Assembly (NCBI GenBank): GCA_934525065.1
Contig: CAKSYX010000001.1
Location: 186,001 to 250,000 of the forward strand
DNA length: 64,000 nt
Direction: 5' to 3'
Source of the DNA: an uncultured Eubacteriales bacterium
GTDB lineage: Bacteria; Bacillota; Clostridia; Oscillospirales; Acutalibacteraceae
Under the pieces are notes generated by a model, which worked only from the letters and a program-made list of their open reading frames with translations, made no database searches and was not told the DNA's origin. Below, in pieces: positions 8,717-19,180 of this stretch; position 1 is the stretch's first letter, and each line of letters opens with the position of its first letter. The translations under genes were made by a program, and so were the position numbers.

Positions 8717-9274
8717 TCAAAGTTTTATTGTCATGATGCAGCTTCCGAAAATATTGGCAATTTTTTTGAAACCGTTGCGTTCATAAAAACGAATCGCATT
8801 TTTGTTGTTATAGCCGCAAGAGAGCATTAAGCCCGGGATACCCTTATCCGAAAGATATTTCTTGAGCTCTTTCATAAGCCTTGAACCGACACCCTGATGG
8901 CGACACACATCGAGCAGGTCAATGTGAAGATGCGCCGGATATCTTTTTGAAAAAAGCCTGTGAACGGCAATCTCACTTTTAGCCATAAAGGCATATTTTA
9001 AGCCGAGTTTTCTGATTTCCGGCATATACAAGCCGTTAAACACCTTGTAATATTCATCAAAGTTTTTTCCGCAAATGAGGTATCCGACAGCATCACCGTT
9101 TTCATCGGCGGCAACAAAGCATGAGTCTGGTTCAACTTCGGTATAGTAGTCGCAGAACATCAGTGTTATAAATTCAGCGGTTTTCCTGTCTGCAACATCA
9201 AACGAGGAGGTTTCGAGACAAACCTTTCTCATATTTTCTTTGTCTTTTTCTTCGTATTTTCTAATGTTTATCAT
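8717..9274 (-). CDS. GNAT family N-acetyltransferase
   Basis: 185 residues. The acetyl-CoA-binding region is visible as LLDVCRHQGVGSRLMKELKKYL (about 125-147, the R/Q-x-x-G-x-G/A pyrophosphate loop), followed by LSCGYNNKNAIRFYERNGFKK, the usual C-terminal part of the fold. The N-terminal KVCLETSSFDVADRKTAEF and YTEVEPDSCFVAAD resemble acetyltransferases related to the hyaluronidase/NagJ-type C-terminal GNAT domain, but the acceptor is unknown. It follows glpP by 21 bases on the same strand and is likely part of the lon-ysxC-glpP transcription unit. No unusual features. Confidence 0.85.
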   Translation of the reverse strand: MINIRKYEEKDKENMRKVCLETSSFDVADRKTAEFITLMFCDYYTEVEPDSCFVAADENGDAVGYLICGKNFDEYYKVFNGLYMPEIRKLGLKYAFMAKSEIAVHRLFSKRYPAHLHIDLLDVCRHQGVGSRLMKELKKYLSDKGIPGLMLSCGYNNKNAIRFYERNGFKKIANIFGSCIMTIKL

Positions 9275-9295
9275 ATGTATTTCCCCTTGTATCTC

Positions 9296-9856
9296 TCACC
9301 AAAGCTCCTTGCATGAGGTTGAAACTCCGAGTGCGCCGCTTTCAATGGCCTTTTCAATATCTTCCTTTTCATTCACAAGACCGCCGACAATAACGGGCAC
9401 CTCAATGATTTCACTGAGTCGCTTTGTAATTTTCGGCATGATTCCGGGCATTATTTCAATTGCATCCGGCTTAATAAGAGCCGAGGTCTTGACCGTTGTC
9501 TGAATCGAAAGAGAGTCAATGATGAAAAGCCTTTGAACGGTCAACATTCCAAGCTCCCTTGCGGCTTTCAGCTGATTGTTTTTGGTTGAAATGATTCCGT
9601 CAGGACCAATCTGCTCATGAATATATTTAAGAGCCATGGCATCGCGCGAAAAGCCGTCAATCAGATCAACGTGAATGAAAATCATCTTTTTCTTTTCGTG
9701 AACACGCTGAACTATGCCTTTAAGGTTAAAAATATTTCCGCACAGCAAAAAAATAACTGTACATTTTGAGTTGATGGCACTGTCAAGATTGTCCAGATCC
9801 TTGACCGTTGCTATTACCGGCTCACTCTTCATAAGTCTTGAAAATGTTTCTTTCAT
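9296..9856 (-). CDS. glpP: Glycerol-3-phosphate-responsive antiterminator GlpP
   Basis: 186 residues from the ATG at 9856 (ribosome site GAAAGGGGAT). An upstream in-frame ATG would add eleven residues that overlap ysxC. The sequence follows the GlpP family along its length: SEPVIATVKDLDNLDSA, TVIFLLCGNIFNLKGIV, FIHVDLIDGFSRD, GIISTKNNQLKAARELGM, EIMPGIMPKI and VIVGGLVNEKEDI. In Bacillus GlpP binds glycerol 3-phosphate and the glpD leader RNA to prevent termination. No glpFKD genes or obvious leader lie in this window, so its target must be elsewhere, or it serves another role in this lineage. It starts one base after the ysxC stop, so the two are tightly linked. Confidence 0.92.
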   Translation of the reverse strand: MKETFSRLMKSEPVIATVKDLDNLDSAINSKCTVIFLLCGNIFNLKGIVQRVHEKKKMIFIHVDLIDGFSRDAMALKYIHEQIGPDGIISTKNNQLKAARELGMLTVQRLFIIDSLSIQTTVKTSALIKPDAIEIMPGIMPKITKRLSEIIEVPVIVGGLVNEKEDIEKAIESGALGVSTSCKELW

Positions 9857-9857
9857 G

Positions 9858-10463
9858 TTATCCCCTTTCAACTTCGAGTGCTTTTTCAATCAGTGCACGC
9901 AGCTCTCCGGTTCCGTCACCCTTGACGGCAGAAAACGGAACAACACTGATATTTCCGTATTTTGTGAGAACCGAGCATATTTTTAGAAGCATATCGCTGC
10001 GCTGAGCTTTGCTCAGCTTGTCGCATTTCGTCAGCGCAACAACAAACGGCAGTTTTCTCTCTGCCATATATTCAATCATTTCAATGTCAAGCTTTGTCGG
10101 CTCATGGCGCATATCAATCAGCTGAACAACCAAACGCAGGTCACGTTCGGAGTTGAAATAGCCTTCCATGAGCTTCGCCCATCTCAGCTTTTCTTTTTCG
10201 GGCACTTTAGCATAACCGTAGCCCGGCAAGTCAACAAAGCGGCAGCTTTCAAGCCTGAAAAAGTTAATTGTCACCGTCTTACCGGGCACAGAGCTGACGC
10301 GTGCAAGTGCTTTACGCCCGAGCAGACGATTTAGAAGTGATGATTTTCCGACATTCGAGCGGCCGGAAAAAGCTATCTCCGGAACAGTTGATTCTTTCAA
10401 CTGTTCCGGTGTTCCAAAAGCGGCTTCAAAAACCGCATTATCAAATCTCATAAAAAGCACCAT
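9858..10463 (-). CDS. ysxC: Ribosome biogenesis GTPase YsxC/EngB (YihA family)
   Basis: 201 residues. GTPase motifs are all present: G1 GRSNVGKSSLLN, G2 region SSVPGKTVTINFF, G3 DLPGYGYAKVP, G4 TKCD and G5-like FSAVKGDG. YsxC acts late in assembly of the 50S ribosomal subunit and is essential in Bacillus. An internal ATG at 10451 gives 197 residues, closer to the usual length; the upstream start has GGAAAGG at short distance, so I leave it at 10463. Its position just downstream of lon is a well-known conserved arrangement in Bacillota. It is followed with a one-base gap by glpP. Confidence 0.95.
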   Translation of the reverse strand: MVLFMRFDNAVFEAAFGTPEQLKESTVPEIAFSGRSNVGKSSLLNRLLGRKALARVSSVPGKTVTINFFRLESCRFVDLPGYGYAKVPEKEKLRWAKLMEGYFNSERDLRLVVQLIDMRHEPTKLDIEMIEYMAERKLPFVVALTKCDKLSKAQRSDMLLKICSVLTKYGNISVVPFSAVKGDGTGELRALIEKALEVERG

Positions 10464-10538
10464 AGCCTTTCCGGCTACAAAATAGTTGCGTCAAAGCCTT
10501 GCCGTAGCCAAACAAGGCGAACATCGCGCCGCTCCAAT

Positions 10539-12953
10539 TCACTGAGCAATATTATCTCCGCTTGACTTTTTTTGCTCAACCTTGAAGGAGGGAGCGTGCT
10601 TCAGATCAATTTTCTGCGTTTTTTCAACGCAAAGTGCAACGGAAAAAACGTCATCCAGCTTTTCGGCGCAGATAAATTCAACGTTCTCTTTTATAATCGG
10701 GTCAACCTCAAAAAGATCGCTTTCATTATCCTTGGGAATTACAACCTGTTTGATGCTGTTTTTATAAGCAGCCATTGCCTTTTCACGTAAACCGCCTATG
10801 GGCATAACGCGTCCGGTAAGGGATATTTCGCCGGTCATGGCAACAGAATGGCAAACTGCCTTGCCGGTCAGAGCAGAAAGGATAGCCGTCGCAATCGTTA
10901 CACCGGCCGAAGGTCCATCCTTGGGGACAGCACCTTGCGGAACGTGAATATGAATATCCTTCGTTTTAAAAATATTGCTGTCGATTCCGAAGGATGACGC
11001 AACACTTCTGATATAGCTGTGAGCCGCCTTTGCAGACTCTTTCATAACATCGCCGAGCGAACCTGTAAGTTCAAGCTTTCCGCTGCCGTCCATAACAACG
11101 GCTTCAACCTGAAGCAATTCGCCGCCGACACTCGTCCACGCGAGGCCGTTAACAACGCCGATAAGGTCGTTTTTTAAAGCTTCATCCGGCTTAAACTTAA
11201 CCGGGCCGAGCATTTTTTCAATTAATTCAGGTGTGACACTTACCCTCTTTGCCTCTCCCTTTGAGAGCATCACGGCACTTTTACGACAGATCGATGCAAT
11301 GAGCTGTTCAAGTCTCCTCACACCGGCCTCACGCGTATAACCTTCAATAAGGAACTTCAAAGAAGCATCGGAGAAACGGATCGTAATACCGTTAAGTCCG
11401 TGCATTTCTCGCTCTTTTTTAACAAGATAGTGTTTGGCAATGATCAGCTTCTCCTGAGCGGTATAGCTAGGAAGCTCAATGACCTCCATTCGGTCAAAAA
11501 GAGCCGGCGGAATCGTGCTGCTGTCATTCGCGGTCGTGACAAAAATAACCTTGCTGAGATCAACCGGGAACTCAATATAGTGATCTCTGAAGGAATTGTT
11601 CTGTTCAGGATCAAGGGCTTCAAGCAAAGCAGCTGCAGGGTCACCCTTATAATCACTTCCCAACTTGTCAATTTCATCAAGAAGAATGATCGGGTTAAAA
11701 GAACCTGCCTGAGTAAGCGCATTTATAATTCGGCCGCTCATCGCGCCTATATAGGTCTTTCTGTGTCCGCGGATCTCTGCCTCATCACGGACACCGCCGA
11801 GAGACATTCTGACATACTTTCGACCCATCGCTTTTGCAACAGAACGGACAATTGAAGTTTTTCCGACACCCGGAGGGCCGATAAGGCAGATAATCTGACC
11901 TCTTGTTCTGTCCGTCAGAGAGCGAACGGCAAGCATTTCTATAAATCGTTCCTTAACTTTTTTGAGCCCGAAATGCTCATCATCAAGAATATTCTGCGCC
12001 CTGTCAAGGTCAAAGCGGTCACTGGTATATTTCCCCCACGGAAGAGCAAGGCAGGCATCAAGATAGCTGCGAATAACATTTGCGTCCGGCGAACTGCTCT
12101 GCATTTTTGAAAGCTTGCCGCATTCACGAATGAGTTTTTTTTGCACCTCTTGTGTAAGTGGCAGGGAAAGGATTTGAGATTTATATTCCTCGCTTTCGCC
12201 GAGGGAATCTTCGCTTTCACCGAGCTCGGCGGAAATGGCTTTAATTTGCTCACGAAGATAATATTCCTGCTGATTCTTGTCCATCTGTTCCTGAACACGC
12301 TGTTCAATCAGATTCTCAATTTTTGAAATTTCAATTTCATGGGAAAGAATCGAACAAAGTCCCTCGAGGCGTCTGAGCGGGTTAAGCTCTTCAAGGAGAG
12401 CCTGCCTGTCTTCAAAATTTGTGAGTGCGTTGCCGGCAATAAAATCGGCAAGGTGAGACGGCTCCTGAGTGATATAGACCTCCATTGCGACGTCGCGTGC
12501 AAGCTTTGAGGTAACATCGATATACTCTTCAAAGATATCCTTTGTTTTTCTCATCAGAGCATCCGCATAATCTTCTTCGCTGAGCTTTACCGCAGCAGAG
12601 CGACGTTCTTTGACATCACAGAGCAGATAGTCCTCGTTGGGAAGAAACTCCGCGATTTCAGCACGGCAAACACCTTCAACAACAACGCGAACCGTTTTGT
12701 TTTCCGGAGACTTGACGATCTGCTTTACATTGGCAAGCACACCGAATCCAAACAATTCTTCAAAAGTCGGATCCTCATACGAAATATTCCTCTGAGCAAC
12801 AAGGAAAACCTTTTGGTTCTCGGCAACGGCAGCTCTGAAAGCTGCAATCGACTTGCTGCGTCCGACTTCAAAATGAAGCCTCATTCCGGGAAAAACAACA
12901 AGGCCCCTCAAGGCAACGGTCGGAACAGATTTATATATTAAATTAACGGCCAT
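10539..12953 (-). CDS. lon: ATP-dependent protease Lon (LonA)
   Basis: 804 residues, full length. The N-terminal substrate domain spans about 8-205 ([12 protein letters not shown] start), a coiled region 205-310, the AAA+ module has Walker [10 protein letters not shown] (about 358) and Walker B LLDEIDK, and the protease domain has the catalytic serine in PKDGPSAG (about 682) and lysine in [13 protein letters not shown]. Lon degrades misfolded and selected regulatory proteins in the cytosol as a hexamer. It has a short charged C-terminal tail rich in Lys and Ser after the conserved domain. First gene of the lon-ysxC-glpP group. It is divergent from the secreted hydrolase gene across 164 bases. 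No CIRCE-like operator was recognised upstream. Confidence 0.97.
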   Translation of the reverse strand: MAVNLIYKSVPTVALRGLVVFPGMRLHFEVGRSKSIAAFRAAVAENQKVFLVAQRNISYEDPTFEELFGFGVLANVKQIVKSPENKTVRVVVEGVCRAEIAEFLPNEDYLLCDVKERRSAAVKLSEEDYADALMRKTKDIFEEYIDVTSKLARDVAMEVYITQEPSHLADFIAGNALTNFEDRQALLEELNPLRRLEGLCSILSHEIEISKIENLIEQRVQEQMDKNQQEYYLREQIKAISAELGESEDSLGESEEYKSQILSLPLTQEVQKKLIRECGKLSKMQSSSPDANVIRSYLDACLALPWGKYTSDRFDLDRAQNILDDEHFGLKKVKERFIEMLAVRSLTDRTRGQIICLIGPPGVGKTSIVRSVAKAMGRKYVRMSLGGVRDEAEIRGHRKTYIGAMSGRIINALTQAGSFNPIILLDEIDKLGSDYKGDPAAALLEALDPEQNNSFRDHYIEFPVDLSKVIFVTTANDSSTIPPALFDRMEVIELPSYTAQEKLIIAKHYLVKKEREMHGLNGITIRFSDASLKFLIEGYTREAGVRRLEQLIASICRKSAVMLSKGEAKRVSVTPELIEKMLGPVKFKPDEALKNDLIGVVNGLAWTSVGGELLQVEAVVMDGSGKLELTGSLGDVMKESAKAAHSYIRSVASSFGIDSNIFKTKDIHIHVPQGAVPKDGPSAGVTIATAILSALTGKAVCHSVAMTGEISLTGRVMPIGGLREKAMAAYKNSIKQVVIPKDNESDLFEVDPIIKENVEFICAEKLDDVFSVALCVEKTQKIDLKHAPSFKVEQKKSSGDNIAQ

Positions 12954-13052
12954 TCAATAACCATCCTTTTACTTAGCATTATATTTGGCATTATACTACA
13001 TTTCACTTTCAAAATCAACCTCCATAATATTGCAAAAGAGTTGTCTGTTTTA

Positions 13053-13081
13053 TTGCATTTCTGCACGGAATATGGTATATT
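13053..13081 (+). promoter_or_regulatory. Sigma-A-type promoter of the secreted hydrolase gene
   Basis: TTGCAT and TATATT separated by 17 bases, about 37 bases before the AAAGGAG site and the ATG at 13118. The rest of the 12954-13117 gap carries nothing else that I recognise. Confidence 0.65.
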
Positions 13082-13117
13082 ATGCTTGCAAGTCATATAT
13101 AAAGGAGAAGATAGTTT

Positions 13118-14635
13118 ATGAAAGCAAAAAGGTTTTTTGCCTTAATTCTGGCGTTTGTTCTCGTCTGCACCGCGGTGCTCCCAATGACAGCTTTTGCCGC
13201 CGGAATTGAGATTTCAAAGGACTGCCCGTATATTCATGTTGTCGGTTTCATGTCTGAGACGCTTTATAAGAATCCGGGTACCGAAAAGCAGGAGCAGATC
13301 TGGCCGCCGAAAAGTGAAGACATCGTGGCCGCCGTCAAAAAAACACTTCCGACGCTCGCAATCGCCTCTGCCACCAAAGAATGGGATATGCTTTGCGACG
13401 TTCTCATTCCTGAAGTTAAAAAACTGTTTGAACCTGCCTGTCTTGACAAAAACGGAAATGCCGTTGAAAACACAGGCATAGATTACTCATATCCAACCGA
13501 GCAGTTCATTCGTTCGGGTGAACAGACAAGCTTTCGCTATGACTGGAGGCTGAGCCCGCTTGAAATTGCCGACCAACTGAATGATTACATTGAATATGTC
13601 TGCCGCATTACGGGCAAAAACAAGGTCTGCCTTGAGGCGCATTCCTGCGGCGGAATCATCACAATGTCATACATAAACAAGTACGGTCTTGACAGGATCA
13701 AGGGCGTTGTGCTTGACTCAACGGCAATTTTCGGCGAAACTTACACCGGTGAACTTCTGACCGGCCAAATCGCATTTAACAAGGACTCACTCACAAGTTT
13801 TCTTAAATATGTAATGGACGGCGAAGAATACGAGAACCTTGTTAATTCAGTTCTTACCCTTTTTTCAAAAGCAGGCGTTCTTGATTATGTAATGCAATAT
13901 CTGAACGAGCTTCTTGACGGAATCCGTGAAAGAGCAATACCCGAAGTTGTCATGCCGCTGTTTTGCCGCTGGCTGACAGTCTGGGCCATGTGTCCCGATG
14001 AATACCTCAGTGATGCGTACAACTATGTGTTCGGCGAAGCCTGCGACAGCGACCCGACAGAATATGCAGCTTTGATTGCAAAAATCAAAGCCTACGATAT
14101 GACCGTAAAAGCAAACAAGGTTAGCCTTTTGAAAGAAACCGAAAAGAACTGCCGCCTTGGTGTTTTCTCATCATACGGCTTCAGCGCAGTTCCGGCAACA
14201 CCGTCATGGGATTCAACCGGCGACGGCGTTATCGACGCCAAGTACACATCCTTCGGCGCAACCGTTGCACCTTTCGGAAAGGTGTTCAGCGATGAATACA
14301 TTGCTTCAAAAGACGGCACTTACATCTCACCGGACAGAATGGTTGACGCTTCAACCTGCCTTTTCCCCGAAAAGACGTGGTTCATAAAAGGACTCAAGCA
14401 TTCCGTCAACCACGATTCTCTTGATGAACTTGCGGCGGCTATTCTTTACTCCGACAAAGAAGTCACGGTTGACACGTTTGAAGAATATCCGCGTTTTCTT
14501 GCCTTTGACAACAAGAGCGAAAGTGTGACCAAAAACGAAAGCACCGATAAAGAAAACATTTTCACGAAGTGGTTCAAGGCTTTTTCAGAGTTTGTAAACC
14601 TTTTGAAAAGCATTTTTCAGAAGATTTTCAAATAA
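13118..14635 (+). CDS. Secreted alpha/beta-hydrolase, lipase/LCAT-like
   Basis: 505 residues with a clear signal peptide (about 1-28, KAKRFFALILAFVLVCTAVLPM, cleavage after TAFAA). The region FRYDWRLSPLEIADQLNDYI followed by VCLEAHSCGGIITMSYI (nucleophile Ser near 176) is the pattern of lecithin:cholesterol-acyltransferase-like and other lipases that work on long-chain esters. The elbow is A-H-S-C-G rather than the usual G-x-S-x-G. The final KHSVNHDSL near 430-435 could supply the catalytic histidine. The C-terminus ends in a Lys/Phe-rich amphipathic stretch with no LPxTG anchor. It probably acts outside the cell on lipid or acylated glycan; substrate not predictable. Start has AAAGGAG at good distance and its own promoter. 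Monocistronic, with a terminator following. Confidence 0.8.
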   Translation: MKAKRFFALILAFVLVCTAVLPMTAFAAGIEISKDCPYIHVVGFMSETLYKNPGTEKQEQIWPPKSEDIVAAVKKTLPTLAIASATKEWDMLCDVLIPEVKKLFEPACLDKNGNAVENTGIDYSYPTEQFIRSGEQTSFRYDWRLSPLEIADQLNDYIEYVCRITGKNKVCLEAHSCGGIITMSYINKYGLDRIKGVVLDSTAIFGETYTGELLTGQIAFNKDSLTSFLKYVMDGEEYENLVNSVLTLFSKAGVLDYVMQYLNELLDGIRERAIPEVVMPLFCRWLTVWAMCPDEYLSDAYNYVFGEACDSDPTEYAALIAKIKAYDMTVKANKVSLLKETEKNCRLGVFSSYGFSAVPATPSWDSTGDGVIDAKYTSFGATVAPFGKVFSDEYIASKDGTYISPDRMVDASTCLFPEKTWFIKGLKHSVNHDSLDELAAAILYSDKEVTVDTFEEYPRFLAFDNKSESVTKNESTDKENIFTKWFKAFSEFVNLLKSIFQKIFK

Positions 14636-14660
14636 AGCGCCTTCTCAAATATACACAAGA

Positions 14661-14684
14661 GCAGCAGCCGTTTTCGGCTGCTGC
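14661..14684 (+). terminator. Terminator between convergent genes
   Basis: A perfect ten-base stem GCAGCAGCCG / CGGCTGCTGC with a TTTT loop, followed by TTTAGCTTTATT. It ends the hydrolase gene and may also help stop the opposite TfoX-side transcript. Confidence 0.8.
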
Positions 14685-14695
14685 TTTAGCTTTAT

Positions 14696-15010
14696 TCACT
14701 TTTTTCGCTTTTTAGGAATCGGCGTTACAGATTCCAGTATCTCAATAACCTGTTCGGAAAACTCATGGTTTTCAATATCGAGCACATAGTGCTCCTTCGC
14801 TCCGTCATACGGAAATCCGCACTCGGCGTTCACCATTATTTCGGCAAGCTCAGGAAGCTTTTTAACAAACACGGTGTTATCGCATACCAAAAGCACCGGT
14901 TTCTCATTGATATAAACCATGTATTCACCGAACATCTTCTTATATCTTTTTTCGCCCGGATGTGTTATGCACTCACAGACAAAGTCAATATATTCTTTTG
15001 AAGTTGCCAT
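14696..15010 (-). CDS. TfoX/Sxy N-terminal domain protein
   Basis: 104 residues corresponding to the TfoX N-terminal domain alone: KKMFGEYMVYINEKPVLLVC near residue 24 and FPYDGAKEHYVLDIE near 66. In Gammaproteobacteria TfoX/Sxy regulates competence with a second domain, but short single-domain proteins in Clostridia have no proven function. The C-terminus ends in a basic PKKRKK tail. It starts only nine bases after the phosphoesterase stop, on the same strand, so it is probably the last gene of the iol-associated transcript. Nothing suggests a role in inositol use. Confidence 0.82.
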   Translation of the reverse strand: MATSKEYIDFVCECITHPGEKRYKKMFGEYMVYINEKPVLLVCDNTVFVKKLPELAEIMVNAECGFPYDGAKEHYVLDIENHEFSEQVIEILESVTPIPKKRKK

Positions 15011-15019
15011 ATAATCACC

Positions 15020-16405
15020 TTATGAACGAACTTCTCTGAACGGCAGGAAAGCATCCGTATTATCATACTCACCCTTGTTATAAAGCAAGTCTTCAACAAC
15101 ATCACTTATAGCAACCGGATTGCCGAAATGGTCTTTAAGCGTAACGAATTTCGGAACACGGGAGATGATTGCCATGAAACTCTTATACTCCGCAGTGTCC
15201 GGTGTGAATTTCCTGACGCCGGAATAAAGGTTAATAATAAGCTCCATAAGAAAATCTCTGACTTTGACATTTTCAACAGTCGGATCAATCTTTGAAGACA
15301 CCATAAGAATTCTTCCGAGCGACTTAAATGTCAGGCTGTTGATGCTTTTTCCGAGAGCCTGAAGAACCGGCTTCAAAGTGTCAACAGTCTTTGCATCCAT
15401 GCTGAAGCCGTTTGCAAGCACCTTAAAGTGTTCAATGTCGTTTTCCATTGAATCAAAGATATCCTTGATCATGAAAAGGAAGTGATCCTTCATGTATTCT
15501 TCGGTCGTTTTTCCGCCGAGCGGCCAATCGAAGTTCTTAAGGTTGTGCGTTTTGACATCAATTCCGTCGTCTGTCACGGTCATCTTTCTGTACGGAGCCG
15601 GGTAAGCACAGATAGAGCCGGTGTTGATATGATAGAGACTGTTACCGCGCGCCGTTTCAAGTCTCGTGATCGACTGCATATGCGTGTGACCGGTAAAGCA
15701 ATACTGAATACCAAGGTCGGCAAACAGCGGTGCAACGGTTTCATAATCTCCCAGCATGTCGCGGTGTGAAAACAGCGGATAAATAAGTCCGGGCGGAAGC
15801 ATCGGGTGGTGGGTAACGGCAACGACCTTTTCGCCGGCTTCGTTTGCCTCTTTGACCTGATTTTTGATCCATGCAACAAGCGTTTCGTCATAGCCGCAGA
15901 AGGAACGGCCGTTTCCGTCGTCGTTAAGCAGAAGAAAACGCCAGCCCTCGTGCATTTTTACTGCGTATGAATATGAAGGCACATGCTCCGCAATTGCTTC
16001 ATTCCAGCCGAAATCGTTATAAAGCGCGCGAAGCTCCTCGCGTGTATATTCTTCAAGCTTAAAGTCACCGATTTCGGTATAGCCGCGGGCATTGTTGTCA
16101 AAGTCATGCGTCGCAAAAGTCAGGAAAATACGCTTGCCTGCTTTTTTGAGCTTTCTGAGTTTTTTGACAAGAAGGTCATGGCTGACTTTTTCGCCGTCAT
16201 AAGTCACGTCGCCGGAGATTATGACAATTTCGTTGTCCTTATCATCGGCAAGCTCTTTGAAAGCGGCGTCAACAATAGCACCCGATTCGGCAACACTCTT
16301 TTGGTCGTTGTTGCAGCGAAGCTCAAAAAATTTGCCGTATGAGCCGATGGCTTCATTTGCATAGTAATGAAGATCGGTTATCTGATAAAAATTAAACTTT
16401 TCCAT
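15020..16405 (-). CDS. Cytosolic metallophosphoesterase (calcineurin-like)
   Basis: 461 residues from the ATG at 16405, chosen because GGAG lies eight bases before it; an in-frame GTG three codons upstream gives the longer version. Metal ligands of the calcineurin fold are visible: QITDLHYY (D-x-H), VIISGDVTYDG (GD), FATHDFDNN in place of GNHD, AVTHHPMLPPG and FTGHTHM (GHxH). A C-terminal half of about 170 residues is helical and of unknown role. No signal peptide, unlike the related secreted protein at 43.4-45.1 kb, with which it shares the HHPM/L and GHTHM/GHKHV segments and the AYP motif. Located 22 bases after iolE. It could dephosphorylate an inositol-related or nucleotide substrate; that is a guess from position. 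Confidence 0.82.
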   Translation of the reverse strand: MEKFNFYQITDLHYYANEAIGSYGKFFELRCNNDQKSVAESGAIVDAAFKELADDKDNEIVIISGDVTYDGEKVSHDLLVKKLRKLKKAGKRIFLTFATHDFDNNARGYTEIGDFKLEEYTREELRALYNDFGWNEAIAEHVPSYSYAVKMHEGWRFLLLNDDGNGRSFCGYDETLVAWIKNQVKEANEAGEKVVAVTHHPMLPPGLIYPLFSHRDMLGDYETVAPLFADLGIQYCFTGHTHMQSITRLETARGNSLYHINTGSICAYPAPYRKMTVTDDGIDVKTHNLKNFDWPLGGKTTEEYMKDHFLFMIKDIFDSMENDIEHFKVLANGFSMDAKTVDTLKPVLQALGKSINSLTFKSLGRILMVSSKIDPTVENVKVRDFLMELIINLYSGVRKFTPDTAEYKSFMAIISRVPKFVTLKDHFGNPVAISDVVEDLLYNKGEYDNTDAFLPFREVRS

Positions 16406-16427
16406 TGGCGGCACTCCGTTTCAAAAA

Positions 16428-17321
16428 TTAAAGTCCGGTCTTTTCTCTGATGTAGTTTCTTGCGAGAACAGCATATTCAAACGGATTAGCCTTTGCGGGG
16501 TCCTGCTCCGCCTCAACAACGACCCAGCCTTCATAGTCTGCTTCGGCAAGAATATCAAAAACCGGAGTAAAATCAAAGTCGCCGTCGCCGGGAACAGTGA
16601 ATGAACCGGCACGGACACAGTCAAGGAAGCTGTAGCCCTTGACTTTAACTTCGTCGATAACACTCTGACGGATACTCTTGAGGTGAACGTGCTTTACACG
16701 GTGAACGTATTTTTTGAGCACGGCAATTGCATCCTCGCCGCTGAAAGCAAGATGACCGGTATCATAAAGGAGATACACAAGGTTCGGGTCGGTAATTTCC
16801 ATGAGCCTGTCAATTTCTTCGGTCGTCTGAACCCCGGTACCCATGTGGTGATGGACGGTAAAGTACATACCCTTCTCTTTCGCAAGGCGACCCATTTCAT
16901 TGAATCCCTTTGCAATAAGCGCCCACTGCTCATCGGTATAAACCGGCTTTTCGCCAAAGATTGAAATAGGCTTGCCCTGAATGCTGTTGCCCTGTTCGGA
17001 AGCCCCGATAACTTTTGCGCCGAGAGCGTGAAGGAAGTCTCTATGCTTGATGAAGGCTTCAATTGTTGCGTCGTAACCTTCGGAAAGAAGCAAAGAAGAG
17101 AACCAGGCGTTGCAGATTCTCATGCCTCTTACGTCAAGCTTATGTTTGAGGGTTTCAACGTCTTTCGGATACTTGTTGCCGATCTCGCTTCCGGTGAAGC
17201 CGGCAAGAGCCATTTCGCTGATGCATTGTTCGAAGGTATTCTCCGCGCCGAGGTCGGGAAGGTCATCGTTTGTCCATGCGATCGGTGCAATGGCAAGCTG
17301 AACTTTTTCTTTGTTAAGCAT
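16428..17321 (-). CDS. iolE: myo-Inosose-2 dehydratase
   Basis: 297 residues from the ATG at 17321 (ribosome site AGGAG); the longer frame adds thirteen residues overlapping iolD. The TIM-barrel signature of IolE is visible: [17 protein letters not shown] at the start, [48 protein letters not shown] and [14 protein letters not shown]. The enzyme removes water from 2-keto-myo-inositol to give the diketo intermediate that IolD hydrolyses, using a divalent metal. It is the fourth gene of iolG-iolB-iolD-iolE on the minus strand, thirteen bases after iolD. Length and motifs are normal. Confidence 0.94.
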   Translation of the reverse strand: MLNKEKVQLAIAPIAWTNDDLPDLGAENTFEQCISEMALAGFTGSEIGNKYPKDVETLKHKLDVRGMRICNAWFSSLLLSEGYDATIEAFIKHRDFLHALGAKVIGASEQGNSIQGKPISIFGEKPVYTDEQWALIAKGFNEMGRLAKEKGMYFTVHHHMGTGVQTTEEIDRLMEITDPNLVYLLYDTGHLAFSGEDAIAVLKKYVHRVKHVHLKSIRQSVIDEVKVKGYSFLDCVRAGSFTVPGDGDFDFTPVFDILAEADYEGWVVVEAEQDPAKANPFEYAVLARNYIREKTGL

Positions 17322-17334
17322 TGTTATTCTCCTA

Positions 17335-19176
17335 TCAATAAAGTCTTGCTTTCGCAACATTTTCTTTCATTTCTTCGTACGCTTTTTGAACGGTTTCGCT
17401 CTCCGATACTTCGGCAACGCCTACGCGCCACCATGAATCGTAGCCGTCTGACATTGATTTGTGAGCAACCTTTATATCAAAAAGGCAGGGAATTGTCTGC
17501 TTCTTTGAGTCCTCTAAGGCAGCATAAAGCTCTTCTTCGTTCGTAACGCGATACGCCTTGCAGCCATAGCCTTCGGCAATTTTTGCGTAATCGGTCATGA
17601 TTACTTCACCGTCAAGACCGGTCTCGGTTCTTCTGGTGAAGCGCGTTCCATATGTCTTTGTTCCTTGGTTGTTCTGCAAATTTTCAATGCAGCCCCAGCC
17701 GCTGTTGTCAAAGAGCATAACGTTGATTTTGGCCTTTTCCTGAACTGCGGTGTAAAGCTCACTGTGAAGCATCAGGAATGAGCCGTCGCCGACCATTGTA
17801 TAAACTTCTTTGTCTGGGCAGGCAAGCTTTGCACCGAGTGCGCCGCAAATTTCGTATCCCATGCATGAGAAACCATATTCAACGTGATATGTATATTCGC
17901 TCTTTGACTTCCAAAGTCTTTGCATACAGCCCGGAAGCGAACCGGCAGACGAAAGAACCACTGCATCATCGGCAACGGTTTCATTGATAATTCCGAGAGC
18001 GCGGGTTTGCGAAAAGCCGTTTTCAAGTTTAACGCTGAAGCAACGATCGATCTCTTTGAAGAAATCCGCCTGTGCTTTTTTATATTCGTCCGTCCATGCG
18101 GATTTATAGCCGTCAAGCTTTCCGGAAATTCTTTCAAGTGATTCCTTTGCATCGCCGAGGACAGCCACACTGTCCATTTTGAAAGCGTCAAAAGCACAGA
18201 CGTTGATTGAAAGCATTTTTACATCCGGATTCCGGAAGCCCCATTTTGAACACGTTGTAAAATCCGTAAGCCTTGTTCCGACGGCAATCACAAGATCGGT
18301 CTGCTTTGAAATTGCATTGGCACTGCCTGTTCCGGTAACACCAACTCCGCCCATATTAAGCGGATGATTCCACGGGATTTGACCCTTGCCGGCCTGCGTT
18401 TCGCCGATGGGTATGTTGAACTTTTCGGCAAAAGCGAGCGCCGTTTTATAGCTTTCGCTGTATGTTACGCCACCGCCGACAATCATCATCGGCTTCTTCG
18501 CGGCGCGAATCATCTCGACAGCAGCATCGGTCTCGCGTTCACTCGGTATGCGTCTGTCCATGTACCAAACACGTTTTTTGAGGAAATGCTCGGGATAATC
18601 AAAAGCTTCGGCTTCAACGTCCTGAGGCATTGCAATACAAACCGCTCCGGTGTCGGCCGGATCGGTAAGAACACGCATTGCATTGATACAAGCGGTCATG
18701 AGCTGCTCCGGACGGTTGATTCTGTCAAAATATTTGCAAACAGGCTTAAAGGCATCATTTGCAGTAATGCCGACAGAAGCAGGCTGTTCAATCTGCTGCA
18801 GAACCGGGTCGGGCTGACGGCAGGCAAAGGTGTCGCCCGGTAGAACCAAAAGAGGAATCCTGTTGCTTGTTGCTGTTCCGCAGGCAGTTACCATGTTGAG
18901 TGCGCCCGGACCGATCGAAGAGGTGCAGGCGATAATTTCGCGGCGTTTCTTCTGCTTAGCGTAGGCAATTGAGGCGTGAGCCATGCCCTGCTCATTATGT
19001 CCCTGATAATAGGTCAAAGAATGTCCGCCCTGTTCAAGAGCCTGGCCAATTCCGACAACACAGCCGTGGCCGAAGATTCCGAAGATTCCCTTGACAAATT
19101 TCGTTTCTTTTCCGTCGAATGAGACATACTGATTATCAAGAAATTTAACGAGGGCTTGTGCCATTGTCAACTTCAT
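17335..19176 (-). CDS. iolD: 3D-(3,5/4)-Trihydroxycyclohexane-1,2-dione hydrolase
   Basis: 613 residues of the thiamine-diphosphate enzyme fold. The N-terminal PYR domain has [33 protein letters not shown] with its key Glu, the middle domain starts near 190 ([14 protein letters not shown]) and the C-terminal PP domain has the [17 protein letters not shown] cofactor motif near 455. IolD opens the six-membered ring to give 5-deoxy-D-glucuronate. It sits four bases downstream of iolB, with overlapping ribosome site, so expression is coupled. All family landmarks are present and no truncation is seen. Confidence 0.95.
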   Translation of the reverse strand: MKLTMAQALVKFLDNQYVSFDGKETKFVKGIFGIFGHGCVVGIGQALEQGGHSLTYYQGHNEQGMAHASIAYAKQKKRREIIACTSSIGPGALNMVTACGTATSNRIPLLVLPGDTFACRQPDPVLQQIEQPASVGITANDAFKPVCKYFDRINRPEQLMTACINAMRVLTDPADTGAVCIAMPQDVEAEAFDYPEHFLKKRVWYMDRRIPSERETDAAVEMIRAAKKPMMIVGGGVTYSESYKTALAFAEKFNIPIGETQAGKGQIPWNHPLNMGGVGVTGTGSANAISKQTDLVIAVGTRLTDFTTCSKWGFRNPDVKMLSINVCAFDAFKMDSVAVLGDAKESLERISGKLDGYKSAWTDEYKKAQADFFKEIDRCFSVKLENGFSQTRALGIINETVADDAVVLSSAGSLPGCMQRLWKSKSEYTYHVEYGFSCMGYEICGALGAKLACPDKEVYTMVGDGSFLMLHSELYTAVQEKAKINVMLFDNSGWGCIENLQNNQGTKTYGTRFTRRTETGLDGEVIMTDYAKIAEGYGCKAYRVTNEEELYAALEDSKKQTIPCLFDIKVAHKSMSDGYDSWWRVGVAEVSESETVQKAYEEMKENVAKARLY

Positions 19177-19180
19177 TCGC